This document shows positions 1-10,775 of a DNA stretch of 64,000 bases, piece by piece; position 1 is the stretch's first letter; every line of letters starts with the position of its first letter. Under the pieces are notes generated by a model. It did not search any database, was not told the origin of the DNA, and worked only from the letters and a program-made list of their open reading frames with translations. A program made the position numbers and the translations under genes. This DNA is from Reticulitermes speratus (lineage: Eukaryota; Arthropoda; Insecta; Blattodea; Rhinotermitidae): NCBI GenBank assembly GCA_021186555.1, contig JAJKFL010000427.1, positions 21,935,238 to 21,999,237 of the forward strand, read 5' to 3'.

Positions 1-189
1 CATTTCATAGCTTTGTCTTTAGTAATTTATTCCTTTCTGGAGTCTACCCGCATAGCAAAACCACAATGCTAATACTCAGTTTCCCATTACTACGAACGTC
101 AGCCAGAACAGAAATTTACAATTCCTGTATTTTGGTTTCTTTATTTTTAGCTTTAAAAACAGTTCACATTTAATTGTACTGCGGCTCCA

Positions 190-430
190 CTGCTTTCTCA
201 CATTGTCTCCGCCAGGACTATCACATTTATCAAAATATAGGACGAGTTTTCGCAGTTGCTGCTGATATCAGTTCGTGTGCTGTGTTACCCGCCATAATGT
301 CACAAATGTTTCCACCTCGTCATTATTTTTAAATTTGTGGTCACCCAGAATTTGCTTCAGCTCTGGAAACCGATTACAATCGCCCGGTGAGGAATTCCCC
401 TGGTATCATCACACAGTCATTTTAGGTTCT
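190..430 (-). pseudogene. mariner-like transposase, C-terminal relic
   Basis: Read on the minus strand from about 400 downwards, one frame gives LKQILGDHKFKNNDEVETFVT-like sequence (only the part GDHKFKNNDEVETFV is quoted as certain), then stops and a frame change, then YQQQLRKLV and FDKC. This order matches the C-terminus of mariner transposases, which ends with a conserved W/Y...LV.RYDKC...GDYVEK block. No catalytic aspartates or inverted ends are visible, so this is a dead 3' fragment. The same block recurs in the better-bounded mariner copy at 33417-34502. Confidence 0.55.
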
Positions 431-1011
431 TTAGTTAATTACCTTATTTACAATGTAAACTTATATTCTGATTGACTTTTGTAAATAAAGGCCTCATCTT
501 GAGGCTGTGTGTAATTGAACAATTTTTTAAAAATTTTTCTGAAATAATTTAATCACAAGTTATTCACATTTATAATTATCTGTAAAATTGGTTACTAAGT
601 TGTGTACAGATGTTAACAGGACTGCCACACGTACAATAATAAAATTCGAACAGTTACTTTAGATATTTAATAATTTTTGACCAGTTAATGTGTTCCATGC
701 ACAAAGTGTCATGAACGTTCGCATGCAGCTCAGACTGTGGGTTATGCATATAAGTAAGATAATTGTGTGCGTGTGCACAAGCAAAATGCACAGCTGATAT
801 GGCTGAAAACACATTCAAAAGGCGTAATAATATAGGTCACACCGTGACTTAATTCCGTACTTTGGTTCATGTATCGGTCATAACCCAACATTTCATGTAT
901 TTTAATTCGTATTTGGAGTGTTTTATTAGTTTTGCAATGAGTATCTTTGATTTTAAAACCCCAAAATACCGCAACCAAGTGCTGAGTTCTTCACAGCGGT
1001 GTAATTGAGGA
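431..1011. other. AT-rich stretch, nothing recognised
   Basis: No repeat family, RNA gene or convincing coding frame is seen. Short frames here lack codon structure. Confidence 0.4.
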
Positions 1012-1200
1012 CTCCGGTCTTGTTTTATGTAACGCTACGTCATTTCGTGAATCGTTTCCGACGTTTCGAAGGAAGTTAGTACTTTTCAACTACAGTTGTC
1101 AAGAGGTCCTTAAAGACCGTTCAAGATGAAGGCACCACGTCCGTTCGAACCATTTACCCAACGACGCACTGTCACATTCCAGAAGACTGGACTACTAAAA
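1012..1200. repeat. degraded foldback element, CGAAACGTCGG family
   Basis: The stretch around 1020-1073 is imperfectly inverted relative to 1150-1200. Both arms carry the block GACGTTTCGAA or its complement, and the outer ends carry the CCAGAAGAC / GTCTT block typical of the short foldback family seen intact at 4142-4354 and 42827-43052. The hammerhead-like core is not preserved (the expected CTGANGA is absent), so it is an old copy. Confidence 0.5.
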
Positions 1201-1524
1201 TACGTTAAGTTCGTAATAGCTTGCTAAATGCTATAGCTAATCAACTAAATAGATGCTTATTTCAACTCTCACAGAGTATCTTAAAGTTAGATATCCACCA
1301 GTGCACATTAATGATAAGAGCATGCTTGTAGCATAGTGGTGTGGAACTGACATCGGTTTATGTAGTTCGTGAGTTATTAGTTTGCAGAAATTAATGCAGT
1401 GTTTGTCAGTAAAATATATGTTAAGGTAGTCTGCTGTATATAATGATATAAATATCAGGTTGCCCTGCGCACGCAATGAAGACATGGGGGAGTGGACGCA
1501 TACCTCCACACATTCTGAAACTCG
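1201..1524. other. unassigned stretch
   Basis: Nothing recognised on either strand. Confidence 0.4.
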
Positions 1525-1735
1525 ACACTACGTGCGGTGAGTGATCAGCTTTACGCCTCGGCCACTTTACCCCCGGGAAAGAGCTCATGGTACACATTAA
1601 TAAGCTGAATGGGCCCCAGAGCTAGTCTGGATGATTTAAAGAAGAGAATCTCTTGCCCCGCCCGAATGGAACCACGATTTTTCGGTTGTCCAGCCAGTAG
1701 CCTACTGACTACACCACCTCAGCTATCCCGGCTCC
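1525..1735 (-). mobile_element. SINE family 1, degraded
   Basis: Minus-strand copy of the tRNA-derived SINE shown best at 35901-36194. Recognisable blocks, left to right on the plus strand, are the GGCCACTTTACCCCCGGGAAAG body, the GGGCCCCAGAG / TCTGGA block, and the complement of the pol III box region (CCCCGCCC...GGAACCACGA, then TAGCC...ACTGACTACACCACC). It is diverged and has lost its CTTTAC tail. Confidence 0.75.
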
Positions 1736-2394
1736 CCATCTTCTGTAGTTCTGATTTATAATTCTGGCACGAAAAATAAATAACGATGTTATTCCGGATG
1801 AGATTCGGAAACTTTACAGTATCAAGCAGTCTGCCCTAATTGTATCATATTGCGAATTTTCAGGCTTTATAATTAAGTTTATTATGCATTCAGACTTCCC
1901 GTGCCACAAATTTCAGGCGCACGCCTGATCTACAGAAGATGTGCTCGTTGAGGAAGACGGACAGATGAGAGTATAGGTCAGTGGACGGACATGTAGACTG
2001 ATTGTTACAATAATTTACGGCAAAATAGACTGCATTGACAACTGAACAGGAGACCCAAAGTCGTTCTGCACGTAAACTTTGTGCTGAAAAAAAATGCCTA
2101 CACTTCTGCCATGAATCAATCAAACAACCCAGCCACAGTGACTTGAGAGTCGCTTAATACCCAGTGACTCCATTACTAGTCGTGCGTGAGACAAATTTGT
2201 CCGTGAAATGGGCTTACACATATGAAGTGCTGCAACAGAAGAGGTCCATAATAGCTGTACTCGCCGGTTAGTCGTGTACGGCCGTTTATTCATAACCATC
2301 GCCTTGAGAAACTCAAATGTCGCTTGACATGCAGTTTCTATTTCACTCAGGTACAGGGAAATGTTTTGCGGTCCTGCAAGACGAACAAGATAGG
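1736..2394. other. unassigned stretch
   Basis: Nothing recognised. Open frames on the minus strand at 1890-2123 and 2120-2578 look fortuitous; the second runs into the transposon at 2395. Confidence 0.4.
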
Positions 2395-2765
2395 CAGAAC
2401 ACGTTAAATTAATATTGTGACACCTTCGCTTAACCATTGTTGCAATGGAAATGCAACAATGCGTTCTGTATGTATAGTTAAGGTATAGCCCTATGTCACT
2501 GTAAGCAATACAAAAATCGTGAGCGTTGCACAAAAATGATTTTGTGCCGAAGCTATGTCGCCGGGTACAATGAGACATACTTACGGGTCTTCATGGAAAG
2601 TGTCTGGTATATTTGTCCGATTTTAATCGACAATTTTTTATAAAAGCCCCCAATATCAAATTTCACGAAAATCTGTTCAGTGGGAGCCGCGCTGACAGAC
2701 AGACTATGGACAGACGGATATGACGAAGCTATTAGCTTTGCTCAGTTATGCGAACGCGCCAAAAA
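2395..2765 (-). mobile_element. GGCGCGTTCGCG-end non-autonomous transposon, short copy
   Basis: The right end (2750-2761) is GCGAACGCGCC. The left end around 2415-2435 is a mutated form of the opposite terminus, followed by the TTGCAATGGAAATGCAACAATG block also present next to the left end of the 59297-60136 copy. Between them, 2580-2720 carries the family hallmark: a TTTCATGGAAAG / GTCCGATTTTAATCG / CAGTGGGAGCCG / GACAGACGGA series. No transposase frame is present. Confidence 0.6.
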
Positions 2766-2810
2766 ATATTCGTGATTTCATTCGTTCTTTGTTTTTCTAT
2801 TGTTTCGCTT

Positions 2811-2831
2811 TTCTCTCTCTCTCTCTCTCTC
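2811..2831. repeat. (CT)n microsatellite
   Basis: Ten or so uninterrupted CT units just outside the transposon that ends near 2765. Confidence 0.9.
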
Positions 2832-3095
2832 ATTCACTCGCATAGTCTTTCGTTCTCTTTCTGCAGTGTGTAAGTACAGAGATCTATCACCCGATATATA
2901 AAAAAATCACAACTTGAACACAGCTAATAAATTCTTTGAAAAAGTGGCAAGGTTCAAATAATCGTAAACAGCAGTAATCAAGTTGCATGCATAAATAAAT
3001 GAAGAACAGATACAATTTGGAAATGCTTACTACCATTGGGACAAGGATCCTTGGCCTCCTCATTTATTACCAAAAAAATATAAAGTCCAAAACAC

Positions 3096-3625
3096 AAAAC
3101 TATAATTTTGCCTCTTGTTTTGTATGGGTGTGGAACTTGGTCTCCAGCATTGAGGAAAAAAGATAGGCTGCTGGTGATCGAGAATTGGGTGCTGAAGGAG
3201 ATATTCTTACCCGGGGGAGGGGGGAATTGACAGGATTGTGGAGAAAATTGCGTATTAAAGAACTTAATGATCCCTACTCCTCGTCCAATATTATTAGAGT
3301 GATCAATCATGTAGGATGAGATGGGTGGGCCATATGGCGCGCGTGAATGAGAAAAGAAATGTATGCATAATTTTGGTTGGAAATTTGAAGGAAAGATACA
3401 AGTTGGGGAGATATAGGTGGGAACGTAATGTTGAAATGAATCTTAAAGAAATAGGACGGGAGTGCGTGGACTGGATTCGTCTAGCCCAGGGTAGTGACAT
3501 GTTGCGGGTTGTTGTGAAGACAGTAATGAACGAACTCTCGGATTCCATAAAATACGGAGAATTTCCTGACTAGCCGAGAACTGTTAGCTTCTGAAGAAGG
3601 GCCCTGCTCCAGTGAGTAAGTTGTA
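3096..3625 (+). pseudogene. RTE-like LINE, 3' end of reverse transcriptase ORF plus 3' UTR
   Basis: Plus-strand frames give VLYGCGTWSP (the C-terminal YGCETWSL block of many LINE reverse transcriptases), then LRIKELNDPYSSSNIIRVI, then MRWVGHMARVNEKRN..., the counterpart of the intact [15 protein letters not shown] / [12 protein letters not shown] block at 26023. The tail around 3540-3600 (TTCCATAAAATACGGAGAAT, then a CTGACTAGC..CTGTTAGCTTCT block) is the conserved 3' UTR seen in every copy here. Frameshifts and stops show it is dead, and the endonuclease and RT palm are absent, as expected of 5' truncation. Confidence 0.8.
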
Positions 3626-4069
3626 TAGCAACATATCACCGAGAAACCTTCGAGACATAAAGTAGTTAAACTGTGGCACACCTATTGACCGTCAGTGAGC
3701 GGTTACGAATTGTATAAGTCCCTGGGTAGACAGTCGTGGATATACTGGGAATGCTCCGTTTCCTTGGTTTGTATAACAATGTCAGACCGCCTGTTGAACC
3801 TTTGCATTTCATCTTTCACTCATGGGAGTTGTATTTGGCAAACACTTCATCGTAAATTCAAAATGTTATGATTACGTTAGCCGTAGACGTTTATGAAGAA
3901 TACTAGTAGTAATTTCCTTATGTGAGTTCCGGAAACAACTTGTTCAGCTTTGTAAATGAATAACGATATTTATAAGAGCGTTTGTGTTTTTTCTTCCAGT
4001 TCATTATGTAAGTAAGCAGCACAAGTACGGCTTATACGTCTTCTCAGTTTTCCAGCTGCGAGCTGCAAA
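3626..4069. other. unassigned stretch
   Basis: Nothing recognised. Confidence 0.4.
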
Positions 4070-4141
4070 AATAAAGTTGTCCCTATGCACGCCAGCGGCT
4101 CACTGAATTTCAGACTGGGGCCCCCAAAGCCGGTCTGGACA

Positions 4142-4354
4142 ATGCTGCTTTTGAGGTTCTGACAGTGGTTTTGCTGAAGAATCGTGTCTTCTGGGATGTG
4201 ACGCTGTGTCGTTGGATGAGTGTTTGCCGACGTTTCGAAGTCACGTAGAGCCTTCATCTTCAGGGGTCAGGTATTCCAAGCAGAAGGTACTCATTTCCTT
4301 CGAAACGTCGGTAAACACCCACAGACACACCATTACATCCTAAAATACATGAAT
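4142..4354 (-). mobile_element. short hammerhead-bearing foldback element (Penelope-like, non-autonomous)
   Basis: It is flanked by the perfect 12-bp duplication CCGGTCTGGACA (4130-4141 and 4355-4366), so the 213-bp element is exactly bounded. The two arms are inverted copies sharing the GTGACGC..GTGT..GTTTGCCGACGTTTCGAAG series. A one-sided tail lies at the left (GCTTTTGAGGTTCTGACAG...), the complement of the tail at the right of 42827-43052. The left arm keeps a full hammerhead core on the minus strand; the right arm keeps only GAAACGTCGGT. Assignment to Penelope-like elements rests on the tail, the inverted arms and the ribozyme motif; there is no coding sequence. Confidence 0.7.
4226..4269 (-). 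ncRNA. hammerhead ribozyme-like motif
   Basis: On the minus strand: stem I strand ending CCC, core CTGAAGA (complement at 4257-4263), an unpaired T, stem II GAAG/CTTC, GAAA (complement at 4233-4236), palindromic stem III ACGU, then C at the predicted cleavage position followed by GGC. All conserved core residues of a type I hammerhead are present. Stem I is weak, with two to three pairs. Confidence 0.6.
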
Positions 4355-4440
4355 CCGGTCTGGACACTTGTCTATGCTGAGAATCCAACATCGGTTCTTC
4401 GGTCGTCCAGCCCATATCGTAGTCACTAAACCGAGCGAGC

Positions 4441-5814
4441 TACCAAAGCACAGGTGTGAGCAGTAACGACAGATGTATCAACTTGTAATACGATACGATG
4501 CGAGCTGTATCGTTTCCCACCCTGTGGGAGCAGGGAAAAAAGTGCCGAGTTGCTCTGTTCAGACGCAGGCTGTTGCGTCATATCCGGTTGCCTTCACGCT
4601 GCCCAAACGGTTCCTTCTCCTCTTACCCAGGCAAGTGCACGTCCGTTTGTCGCATATCAGCTCACTGTTTCGAGCTGTCCGTTACCGCTGTACAAAGTAC
4701 ATTTCAAGAAGTACACGCAGCCGGCACAGTGCCTTCAAAACTAGCACTTTGGCCTGGTTCCATGTTTTCTGCTACCGTACTTCATGCATGTGATATCACC
4801 ATTCCACTCAGCGGAATCCATGGGGCTCAGAAATATAAATCATACTTGTATAATACTCGGAGACCGTCTTGCAGTTGCACGCACACTCACCGACATACTG
4901 ACTGCGCATTCTGTTTTAACACGCTGCTCGGACAGATGTTACAGTTCCGCATTTAGGAGTCTCCGTTACCCTGAAGTTCTTGCTGCTTCGTTATTGGTTG
5001 CAGACAAAAATGGGGCAATAACGCTACAATAGGCCACGATTCTTTCCTTTCACACAGTGCACAAGCATCTTAAGTAGCCTTCGACGATATGGAGCTGGGG
5101 TTGGGCAACAGAATTTTGAGGCACTCTACGGGTCTGACGAATGAGCTTACTAACTTTACCACACTAAGTACAAATGTCTTGTAATAGTACGGTAAATTAA
5201 CTGACTACCGAAAAAAATCCGTAAATTGCTTAATGAACGTTATTATAACACACTGATTAGCTAGAGGCAAAATAATCAAGCATGTTCAGTAATTGATAAA
5301 AATCTGTGTGAAATATGGCAATTTTTCCCCTAACTAACTGAATAAAATTCCGCTGAATATCTGCTAATGTACGTATCTGCTTCTCCGAATTCATGACAAA
5401 AATTCGAGGTCTGTGTTTTGACTTGATCGAACTTACCGAAGACAGTGTTTGATTCACAGAGCCGGAAGTCTCAGCATTTAAACAAGAATTTATTCTTGTC
5501 ATGGGCCGAAAAAAGTTTAAAGAATATCAGTTTGAAAGGACGCCAAGTTACTAGCCTGCCCGGGGCGCCCCGTGTCTCATTTCGGCCCTGTGCAGTGTTA
5601 CATAAACCAACTGCTGTACGTCCGCTTCTTCCATGTAAATTTCCCTTTTTTCCCATTCTGCCGCCCCACTACTCAGAGTGCAGGGCGTAAACCGGGTTTG
5701 TCTGTATTAATCCGTGATCGTGTATAAGGACTGGTACGTCACAGGTTTTTTAAGAAAACTGCTGCAACTTCATAAAATTGTTCTACTGCCTATGACGTCT
5801 AAAGAGCGGAGCCG
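4441..5814. other. unassigned stretch with overlapping open frames
   Basis: Several overlapping frames occur on the plus strand between 4473 and 5032, the longest 152 codons (4498-4956), plus 81-codon frames near 5445-5690. None shows a domain, signal peptide or convincing splice sites, and the frames compete with one another on the same DNA. I see no known repeat. This is the longest GC-richer stretch in the left third of the window and could hide a diverged exon, but nothing supports one. Confidence 0.3.
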
Positions 5815-5905
5815 GAAGAGTGTAATCGGTATTGTGACAAAGCCACGGGCTGACGATCCGGGGTTCGAATCCTTCCTGCGTCGCACTAGATGGAAAGTTT
5901 ACCAG
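5815..5905 (+). mobile_element. SINE family 1 head, disconnected from its body
   Basis: Plus-strand pol III head: TCGGTATTGTGACAAAGCC region, then the B-box-like GGGGTTCGAATCC. The matching body is at 6160-6252, so about 250 unrelated bases separate the two parts. Confidence 0.65.
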
Positions 5906-6159
5906 GACATTCAGCGGATAAAGCAGTTTGGGAACTAATTGGAGGTGCTATAGCAAAGGTTTTGGTATGCGGTGGGACGCAATAGGGGTGGGGAGTGAGC
6001 GGACAGGGGTGCAGAATATCTTATTGGAGGTGGGTTTGTGACTGGCTGCGCGTGGTGGTCTGAAACAGAAGTGTGATTGATTAGTTAGTGGTTGTTACAC
6101 GATTCCTTTTGTGTATGTATAGCAATAAATGAGTAATAAATAGAGCACCAAAAAATCCC

Positions 6160-6252
6160 GATAGGGATCAGCCTCATATTCAGTGGGCACCGGTGTTCTC
6201 TACAGGGATTAAAGCGGCCACGGCGTGAACTTGACCACTCACCTCTGTCTAG
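6160..6252 (+). mobile_element. SINE family 1 body, distal half
   Basis: Carries the CAGCCTC.TATTCAGTGGGCACCG, GGGATTAAAGCGGCC and GTGAACTTGACCACTCACCTC blocks in the SINE order and orientation. It probably belongs with the head at 5815-5905; the intervening 5906-6159 is an insertion I cannot identify. Confidence 0.7.
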
Positions 6253-6935
6253 TCTTCTTCTTCTTCTTCTATGGCATTACGGTCCTTTAAGTTTGACCTT
6301 AGCCTCCCCTTTTTCAGGGTTTCTGAACGATTAAAGTTTTACATGAAGGGATCGTTAGCCCCTTGCCTAACCACCACTCTGGTGGACCGGGTTTTATAAG
6401 AGTTTTCCTTCTCCAGTCTCTCCGTATTTATGTCTCACTGAAATGCTGGTTATCTTCAGTCGTTAGTGGGAGATGCATGGGAGCAAAAGATCTGCTGGCT
6501 GCTGTCCGCTTGTACTTTAAATGGGGACTTGGCCGTAACTAACATAAAATACGAACTTACACATGCGCTTATGCAACACAACTCGTAAGTTGTAAGATGC
6601 ATTTCTGTAATGGCTGCTCTGAAATTTACTTATTTTATAATTAAAGGAATAATGTTTTGTTAAAAATTAATCGCGGAACTTGTTTATTTGGCGATGCGTT
6701 TATTTCATATGACCGTTATTATATCCAATTAAGAAACCCCATGTACCCACGAAGCGCGAGACAATCAGTTTAATTAATGCCGTCATGAAATGCATTGTTA
6801 CTTATTCTACTAGTATGTAATCGTAGCTATCTAAAAGCAGTTTTGAGATATAAATTTTTCATTGTGTTTACCTGTCATTCGGACACTATATTTACGTGAA
6901 CAAGGATATGAGGATCCGTGGTCGTTTTTCGAAAC
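6253..6935. other. unassigned, begins with (CTT)n
   Basis: Starts with a short CTT run and a TATGGCATTACGGTCCTT block that may be the edge of another repeat. No identity is assigned. Confidence 0.3.
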
Positions 6936-6990
6936 CAAAAGGGGTCCGCGAGCAAAGACGTTTGGGAAACTCTGCTCTAGTTGCTGATGT
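6936..6990. mobile_element. possible hAT transposon end
   Basis: The block GGGGTCCGCGAGC followed by TTTGGGAAACTCTG resembles the terminus of hAT-type elements, whose ends commonly read CAGTGTTTCCCAA. No 8-bp duplication or second end was found. Confidence 0.3.
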
Positions 6991-8160
6991 GTCCCGTTTA
7001 ATTTCAGTTCCTCCTGGTTTTCTTGGACTTTTCTCGTGATATAACCTAAAAGAAAGTTGAAAGCAATGGCAGTAGAGCGTCTTCTTGTTCCAGCCTTGTG
7101 GAATTAATTCTCAAAGATTCAGAATTTGTAAATAAGAACAGGCCTGTGGCAGAGAACCTGACGTGAAGAATTACGGTTTAGAACAGAGTCATTTACGTAC
7201 ACAAACAAGCAAAGACACTTACGTCTTAAACTGAAAACAGATGCCCTACATTATGCCATCGAGTAACCTAAGTTCCTCCGTACTCGATTTATATTCACGT
7301 GGAAGTACTTCTCTGTCCAGTGCTTCTTGTTGCCCGAAGCAGCACGGCCTTTTTTGAAAGTTCCGACGCTTCGAGCTCTCGTTCTACTGATAAGAGTAGC
7401 GTTAAAATAAAAATGATTATGGAATATTGGTTGAATGATGCTAACTGGAGAAAGACCCAAGTACTGTACTGGGAGAAAAATCTGTTCCAGTGCTGTGCTA
7501 CTTCAACACAAATCCCACATGAACTTGGCCCGGGATCGAACACGGGCCTCTGCAATGATAAGCCAACAAAGACAGTCTGAGCCTTATTTCAAATCCTTGT
7601 AACTTACTTGTATACTCGTATACTCCACCGTTTTCAGATGTTGGTAAAATTTTTTAGTATTTAAGGGCGCTATTTCAGTTTAAATACTACACAATGTCGT
7701 ACTGTGTGAGATGATCGTATCAGTGGTAAGAATCTGGAACAGTCTTCAGTCCGCGACTCATTTTTCAGTGTATTTGCAGCTGCTCTTCATATTTGATGCC
7801 GGAGTAAAACCAAGAAAATTTTCAGTCCTATAAACCGAATTCAAATAAGCGTTATAGCATTATTGATACAGTGCTACAGCACCAACTTGCGCGGTAGGTT
7901 TAAGAGAGTTTTATAAGCGAAGCGTGAAACAGGTGAGAGAAATTAGGAAGCGTAAAGCGGCTGAGTGGAAGAGAGAAACAGTAATTCAATTATGAAAGAA
8001 AACTGACAAGCAGAAACACTAATTGTGGACGTAAAACGAAGGGCACCAGGCAGTGATTGTGTAGTACTTGTGAACTGTCTCGAAGTGGGTGAAAGTAGAA
8101 TTTAGGATTTTGTGTTCTTACATGTAGGGATCATTTGCAAGACGTAGTTATAAAGTGTAA
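6991..8160. other. unassigned stretch
   Basis: No family recognised. Short opposite-strand frames at 7251-7580 overlap each other and look fortuitous. Confidence 0.4.
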
Positions 8161-8162
8161 GT

Positions 8163-8215
8163 AAAAGGTAAAGGTAAAGGTTTTCCCTACACGGGCCATA
8201 AAGGCGTATTGGGTT
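8163..8215 (-). mobile_element. SINE family 1, 3' tail fragment
   Basis: AAAGGTAAAGGTAAAGGT followed by a CGGGCCATAAAGGCG block is the complement of the SINE 3' end (CGCC..TGGCCC...CTTTACCTTTACC). The rest of the element is missing. Confidence 0.6.
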
Positions 8216-8282
8216 AGTTAAGTTATAACTGTATAAATTTTAGTATAAAATTAAAATGAATTCCTTATTTACAGGGAAGTGT

Positions 8283-8415
8283 GTAACGAACTTGATACAT
8301 CTGGCTTAGCATAGGGGCCACTGGCGGTCTCTTGTGGACACGTTGATGAAATTTTGAGTTCCGTAAAACGTGGGAATTTCTTGATTGGCTGAACGACTAT
8401 CAGCATATCAATAAC
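8283..8415 (+). pseudogene. LINE 3' end fragment
   Basis: Keeps the GAACTTGATACATCTGGCT (LDxIDLA) region, GGCGGTCTCTTGTGGACACG, and the 3' UTR block CGTAAAACGTGGGAATTTCT followed by TTGATTGGCTGAACGACTAT. It aligns block for block with the LINE 3' end at 26250-26400. Confidence 0.7.
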
Positions 8416-9445
8416 AACTCTAATTAATGTGTAGATGGTTGTACCGGCGTATACAATTTTAGGTTGGGTTCCTAACTATTTAATATAACGTAAAGGACCT
8501 TGATTCAGTATGTTCATATTAGTTGCCCATTTCTATAAATCAGAAATTGGCAACTGTTGTGAAAATAATGACGTTTCGGAAGTTACGTCTACTTCCAATT
8601 TCGTCGTATTAACCAAGCACTTAAAAGATCCCGTGTTTGGAACAAATAATTGTCAGTAATCTTCACATAAAAATAGGAAAATAAATCTGGGCGAAAGATA
8701 TTCACGAACTGCTTGACTTGCCATGTATATCAGACACGCCTCAGACAGAATGAAGTGTCCAGCATTTTACTGAAATAACATGTATATAATGAATATGAAA
8801 TCACACAAAACCCATATGAGGAATTAAAATTCCTTTGGGGAAAAGAATCATGCTTTTTTTCGGTTAGATTTCTTCATGCTTCGAAACAGACGGTAGGTTG
8901 AACCGAGGAATGGTAACACTGGCTGTTGGTGAAGTGTAAGATTTGCGACTACTGTTACACGTCAGCGAACAGAAAAGCTCTGAAGTACGCGATGATTCGT
9001 GACGCCGCCGAGAAGTCGGGCGACAATGCCCAAAATTAGCGCACAGTATTTATTGCTTACTGGGAGTTGCCAGTAAGGGCAGAAATATTGCAAGATGCTG
9101 CCAACCATTCTTTATACGTTGTCCTCAGCTGTTTCCACAGTAGGGAAAAATAAAAACCTGTAATCTGACCACAATGGTGCTCCTTTGACAAACGGACACG
9201 TCTGTGAAAAAATTTTGACTTCAAAGTCTAGTCATACAAACTTCCGCCTGTCTACTTCTACACGCTTGTCTAAACGCCGCACTCATTCTCCTGCTTGTTT
9301 CGACTGTTTGGCTGTCGAAAGGAATTTAATAGTTGCTACTTCACTGAACTGTCCTAGAGAACAGGGCATCTGTGGTATGCCTTAACCACGTTGAAAGTTC
9401 ACGCAGTAGAGGAATGGCGCAGTGATTAAACGTTCAGGAATTATA
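8416..9445. other. unassigned stretch
   Basis: A GACGTTTCGGAAG block near 8571 recalls the foldback family, but no arms or ribozyme core could be confirmed. Nothing else is recognised. Confidence 0.35.
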
Positions 9446-9835
9446 GAATAGTTAGGGTGCTGAGGGGAGTATTTGGGACTGAAAGGGAGGAAGTAACACG
9501 AGGAGCTTCATGATTTGTATTCCTCACCAAAGATGAATATGTTTATCAAATCAAGGAGGATGAGAAAAGCGGAACATGTGGCGCGTATTGGGGGAAACAT
9601 GAAAAAAAAAAGGTCACTTGGAATATTTAGGCACATATGAGAATGTGAAATTGAAATGCATCTTGAAGACATCGAAATGCATAACGCGGACTGGATTTAT
9701 CTGGCTCGAATAGATACAAGGATGGGCTCTTGTGAACACGTTAATGAACTTCGGGTTTTATGAAATTAGGGGCATTTCTTGACTAGGTGACAAACTATTA
9801 GGTTTTCAAGAAGCCTCTTATCCATTGAGTGAGTA
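9446..9835 (+). pseudogene. LINE 3' end, degraded
   Basis: Plus-strand series: VLRGVFGTEREEV-like start, AAATCAAGGAGGATGAGAAA (the RRMRWA region), GCACTTGG..., GACTGGATTTATCTGGCTCG (DWIDLA), then GGGCTCTTGTGAACACG and the 3' UTR block with TTTCTTGACTAGGTGACAAA. There are many stops and frameshifts; the 5' part is missing. Confidence 0.75.
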
Positions 9836-9954
9836 GGTTGGTTGGTCGGTCGGTCGGTCAGACAAGTGGTTATTTAGTTACAAACTTGTTATTTCGTAGC
9901 CACATTTCCTCTATTGGCCTATATCAGTGTTCATATCAAGGCCATTTAACGATC

Positions 9955-10235
9955 CGCGCCTTGTGGCTGTGGACAGGCCCTTTGGGCTCCAGGAGGTTGA
10001 GGCTCCTGGGATTTCTAGACAATCGGCACATGAAGGTGGCAAGGTTGTCAGCCCTACGCACCGGCCACCTTTGCTCCCAGGAGATGCCCTTGGTACTCAT
10101 TTCTGTTAGAGGCTGAGTCGATCCCAGGGCCAAAGTGCGGCCGGAAGGATTAAGTCAATGAAAAATCCAATCACTCCATCGGGATGAACGAAGCCGCGAC
10201 CTTCCGACTTGTAGCGAAGTGCCTCAACCAACTGC
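9955..10235 (-). mobile_element. SINE family 2
   Basis: Minus-strand copy of the SINE at 12112-12417. Landmarks, plus-strand order: GACAGGCCCTTTGGGCTCCA, GGTTGAGGCTCCTGGGA, ACAATCGGCACATGAAG, GTTGTCAGCCCTACGCACCG, GGTACTCATTTCTGTTAGAG, GAGTCGATCCCAGGGCC, then the complement of the tRNA-like head ending GAAGTGCCTCAACCAACTGC. Nearly full length. Confidence 0.85.
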
Positions 10236-10327
10236 TTGTGTGGCTTCACGAACACAATTCACTCATTAAACATACTTCATGGCTATAATTATATAACTAA
10301 AAATACAGTAGTCATGCAACATCAAGT
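10223..10327. repeat. 105-bp direct repeat, copy 1
   Basis: Begins in the head of the SINE at 9955-10235 and continues into flanking DNA. It matches 10671-10775 with only three substitutions, so the duplication is younger than the surrounding repeats. Confidence 0.9.
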
Positions 10328-10670
10328 GCGTAGGCCTGCTGTCTTGGATACTTTGAACACTAGATTGGGGGTTTCAATCCGACTTCGAGCAATGTATGTC
10401 GGTGTGGTCGCCTTATAGGTAGAGACTTGGATATCCCGATTCATCGTCAAAGGAGATATTACGTTTTTTGTCAAATCGAGGATCGGAAGGGCTTAATAAA
10501 CCTTGGCATTCAATTTCCCATTCCTCCTGTGCCTCTGTGGCTTGCACAGACATAACTACGCGTTTTGACCTTTCCCTTATTGGGAAGCGTGGGATTCCTG
10601 GCTTTTTACATTCTGTTCAGTGAAACACTGAAAACATTGTAAAATATTTTAAGAATTTGTTGAGTCCTTT
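10328..10670. other. spacer between direct repeats, possible SINE-like head
   Basis: Near 10350-10385 a GGGGGTTTCAATCC block resembles a pol III B box, preceded by a plausible A-box region; the rest is unrecognised. It could be an inserted SINE, but no target duplication of ordinary length is present. Confidence 0.3.
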
Positions 10671-10775
10671 CTCAACCAACTGCTTGTGAGGCTTCACGAA
10701 CACAATTCACTCATTAAACATACTTCATGGATATAATTATATAACTAAAAATACAGTAGTCGTGCAACATCAAGT
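10671..10775. repeat. 105-bp direct repeat, copy 2
   Basis: Near-identical to 10223-10327 and in the same orientation, 448 bases downstream. The first bases, CTCAACCAACTGCTTGTG, come from the SINE head, yet no SINE body precedes it here. A non-allelic copy event fits better than independent insertion. Confidence 0.9.

Larger units (their letters stand above)
4070..4440 (-). mobile_element. SINE family 1, internally deleted and interrupted
   Basis: Minus-strand SINE. The left part (4070-4129) keeps the GTTGTCCCTATGCACGCC tail side but has lost most of the body. The right part (4367-4440) keeps the complement of the tRNA-like head (GGTTCTTCGGTCGTCCAGCC, then TAGTCACTAAACCGAG). The two parts are separated by the foldback element at 4142-4354, which duplicated the SINE sequence CCGGTCTGGACA on insertion. 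Confidence 0.75.

Noticed and set aside
2120..2578. 152-codon minus-strand open frame
   Set aside because: The upstream part lies in the GGCGCGTTCGCG-end transposon and the rest has no domain; a long frame by chance.
4498..4956. 152-codon plus-strand open frame
   Set aside because: Three overlapping frames compete on the same bases, composition is Cys/Ser/Arg-rich and no family is recognised.
8560..8620. Foldback element around GACGTTTCGGAAG
   Set aside because: Only one short block; no second arm, tail or core found.
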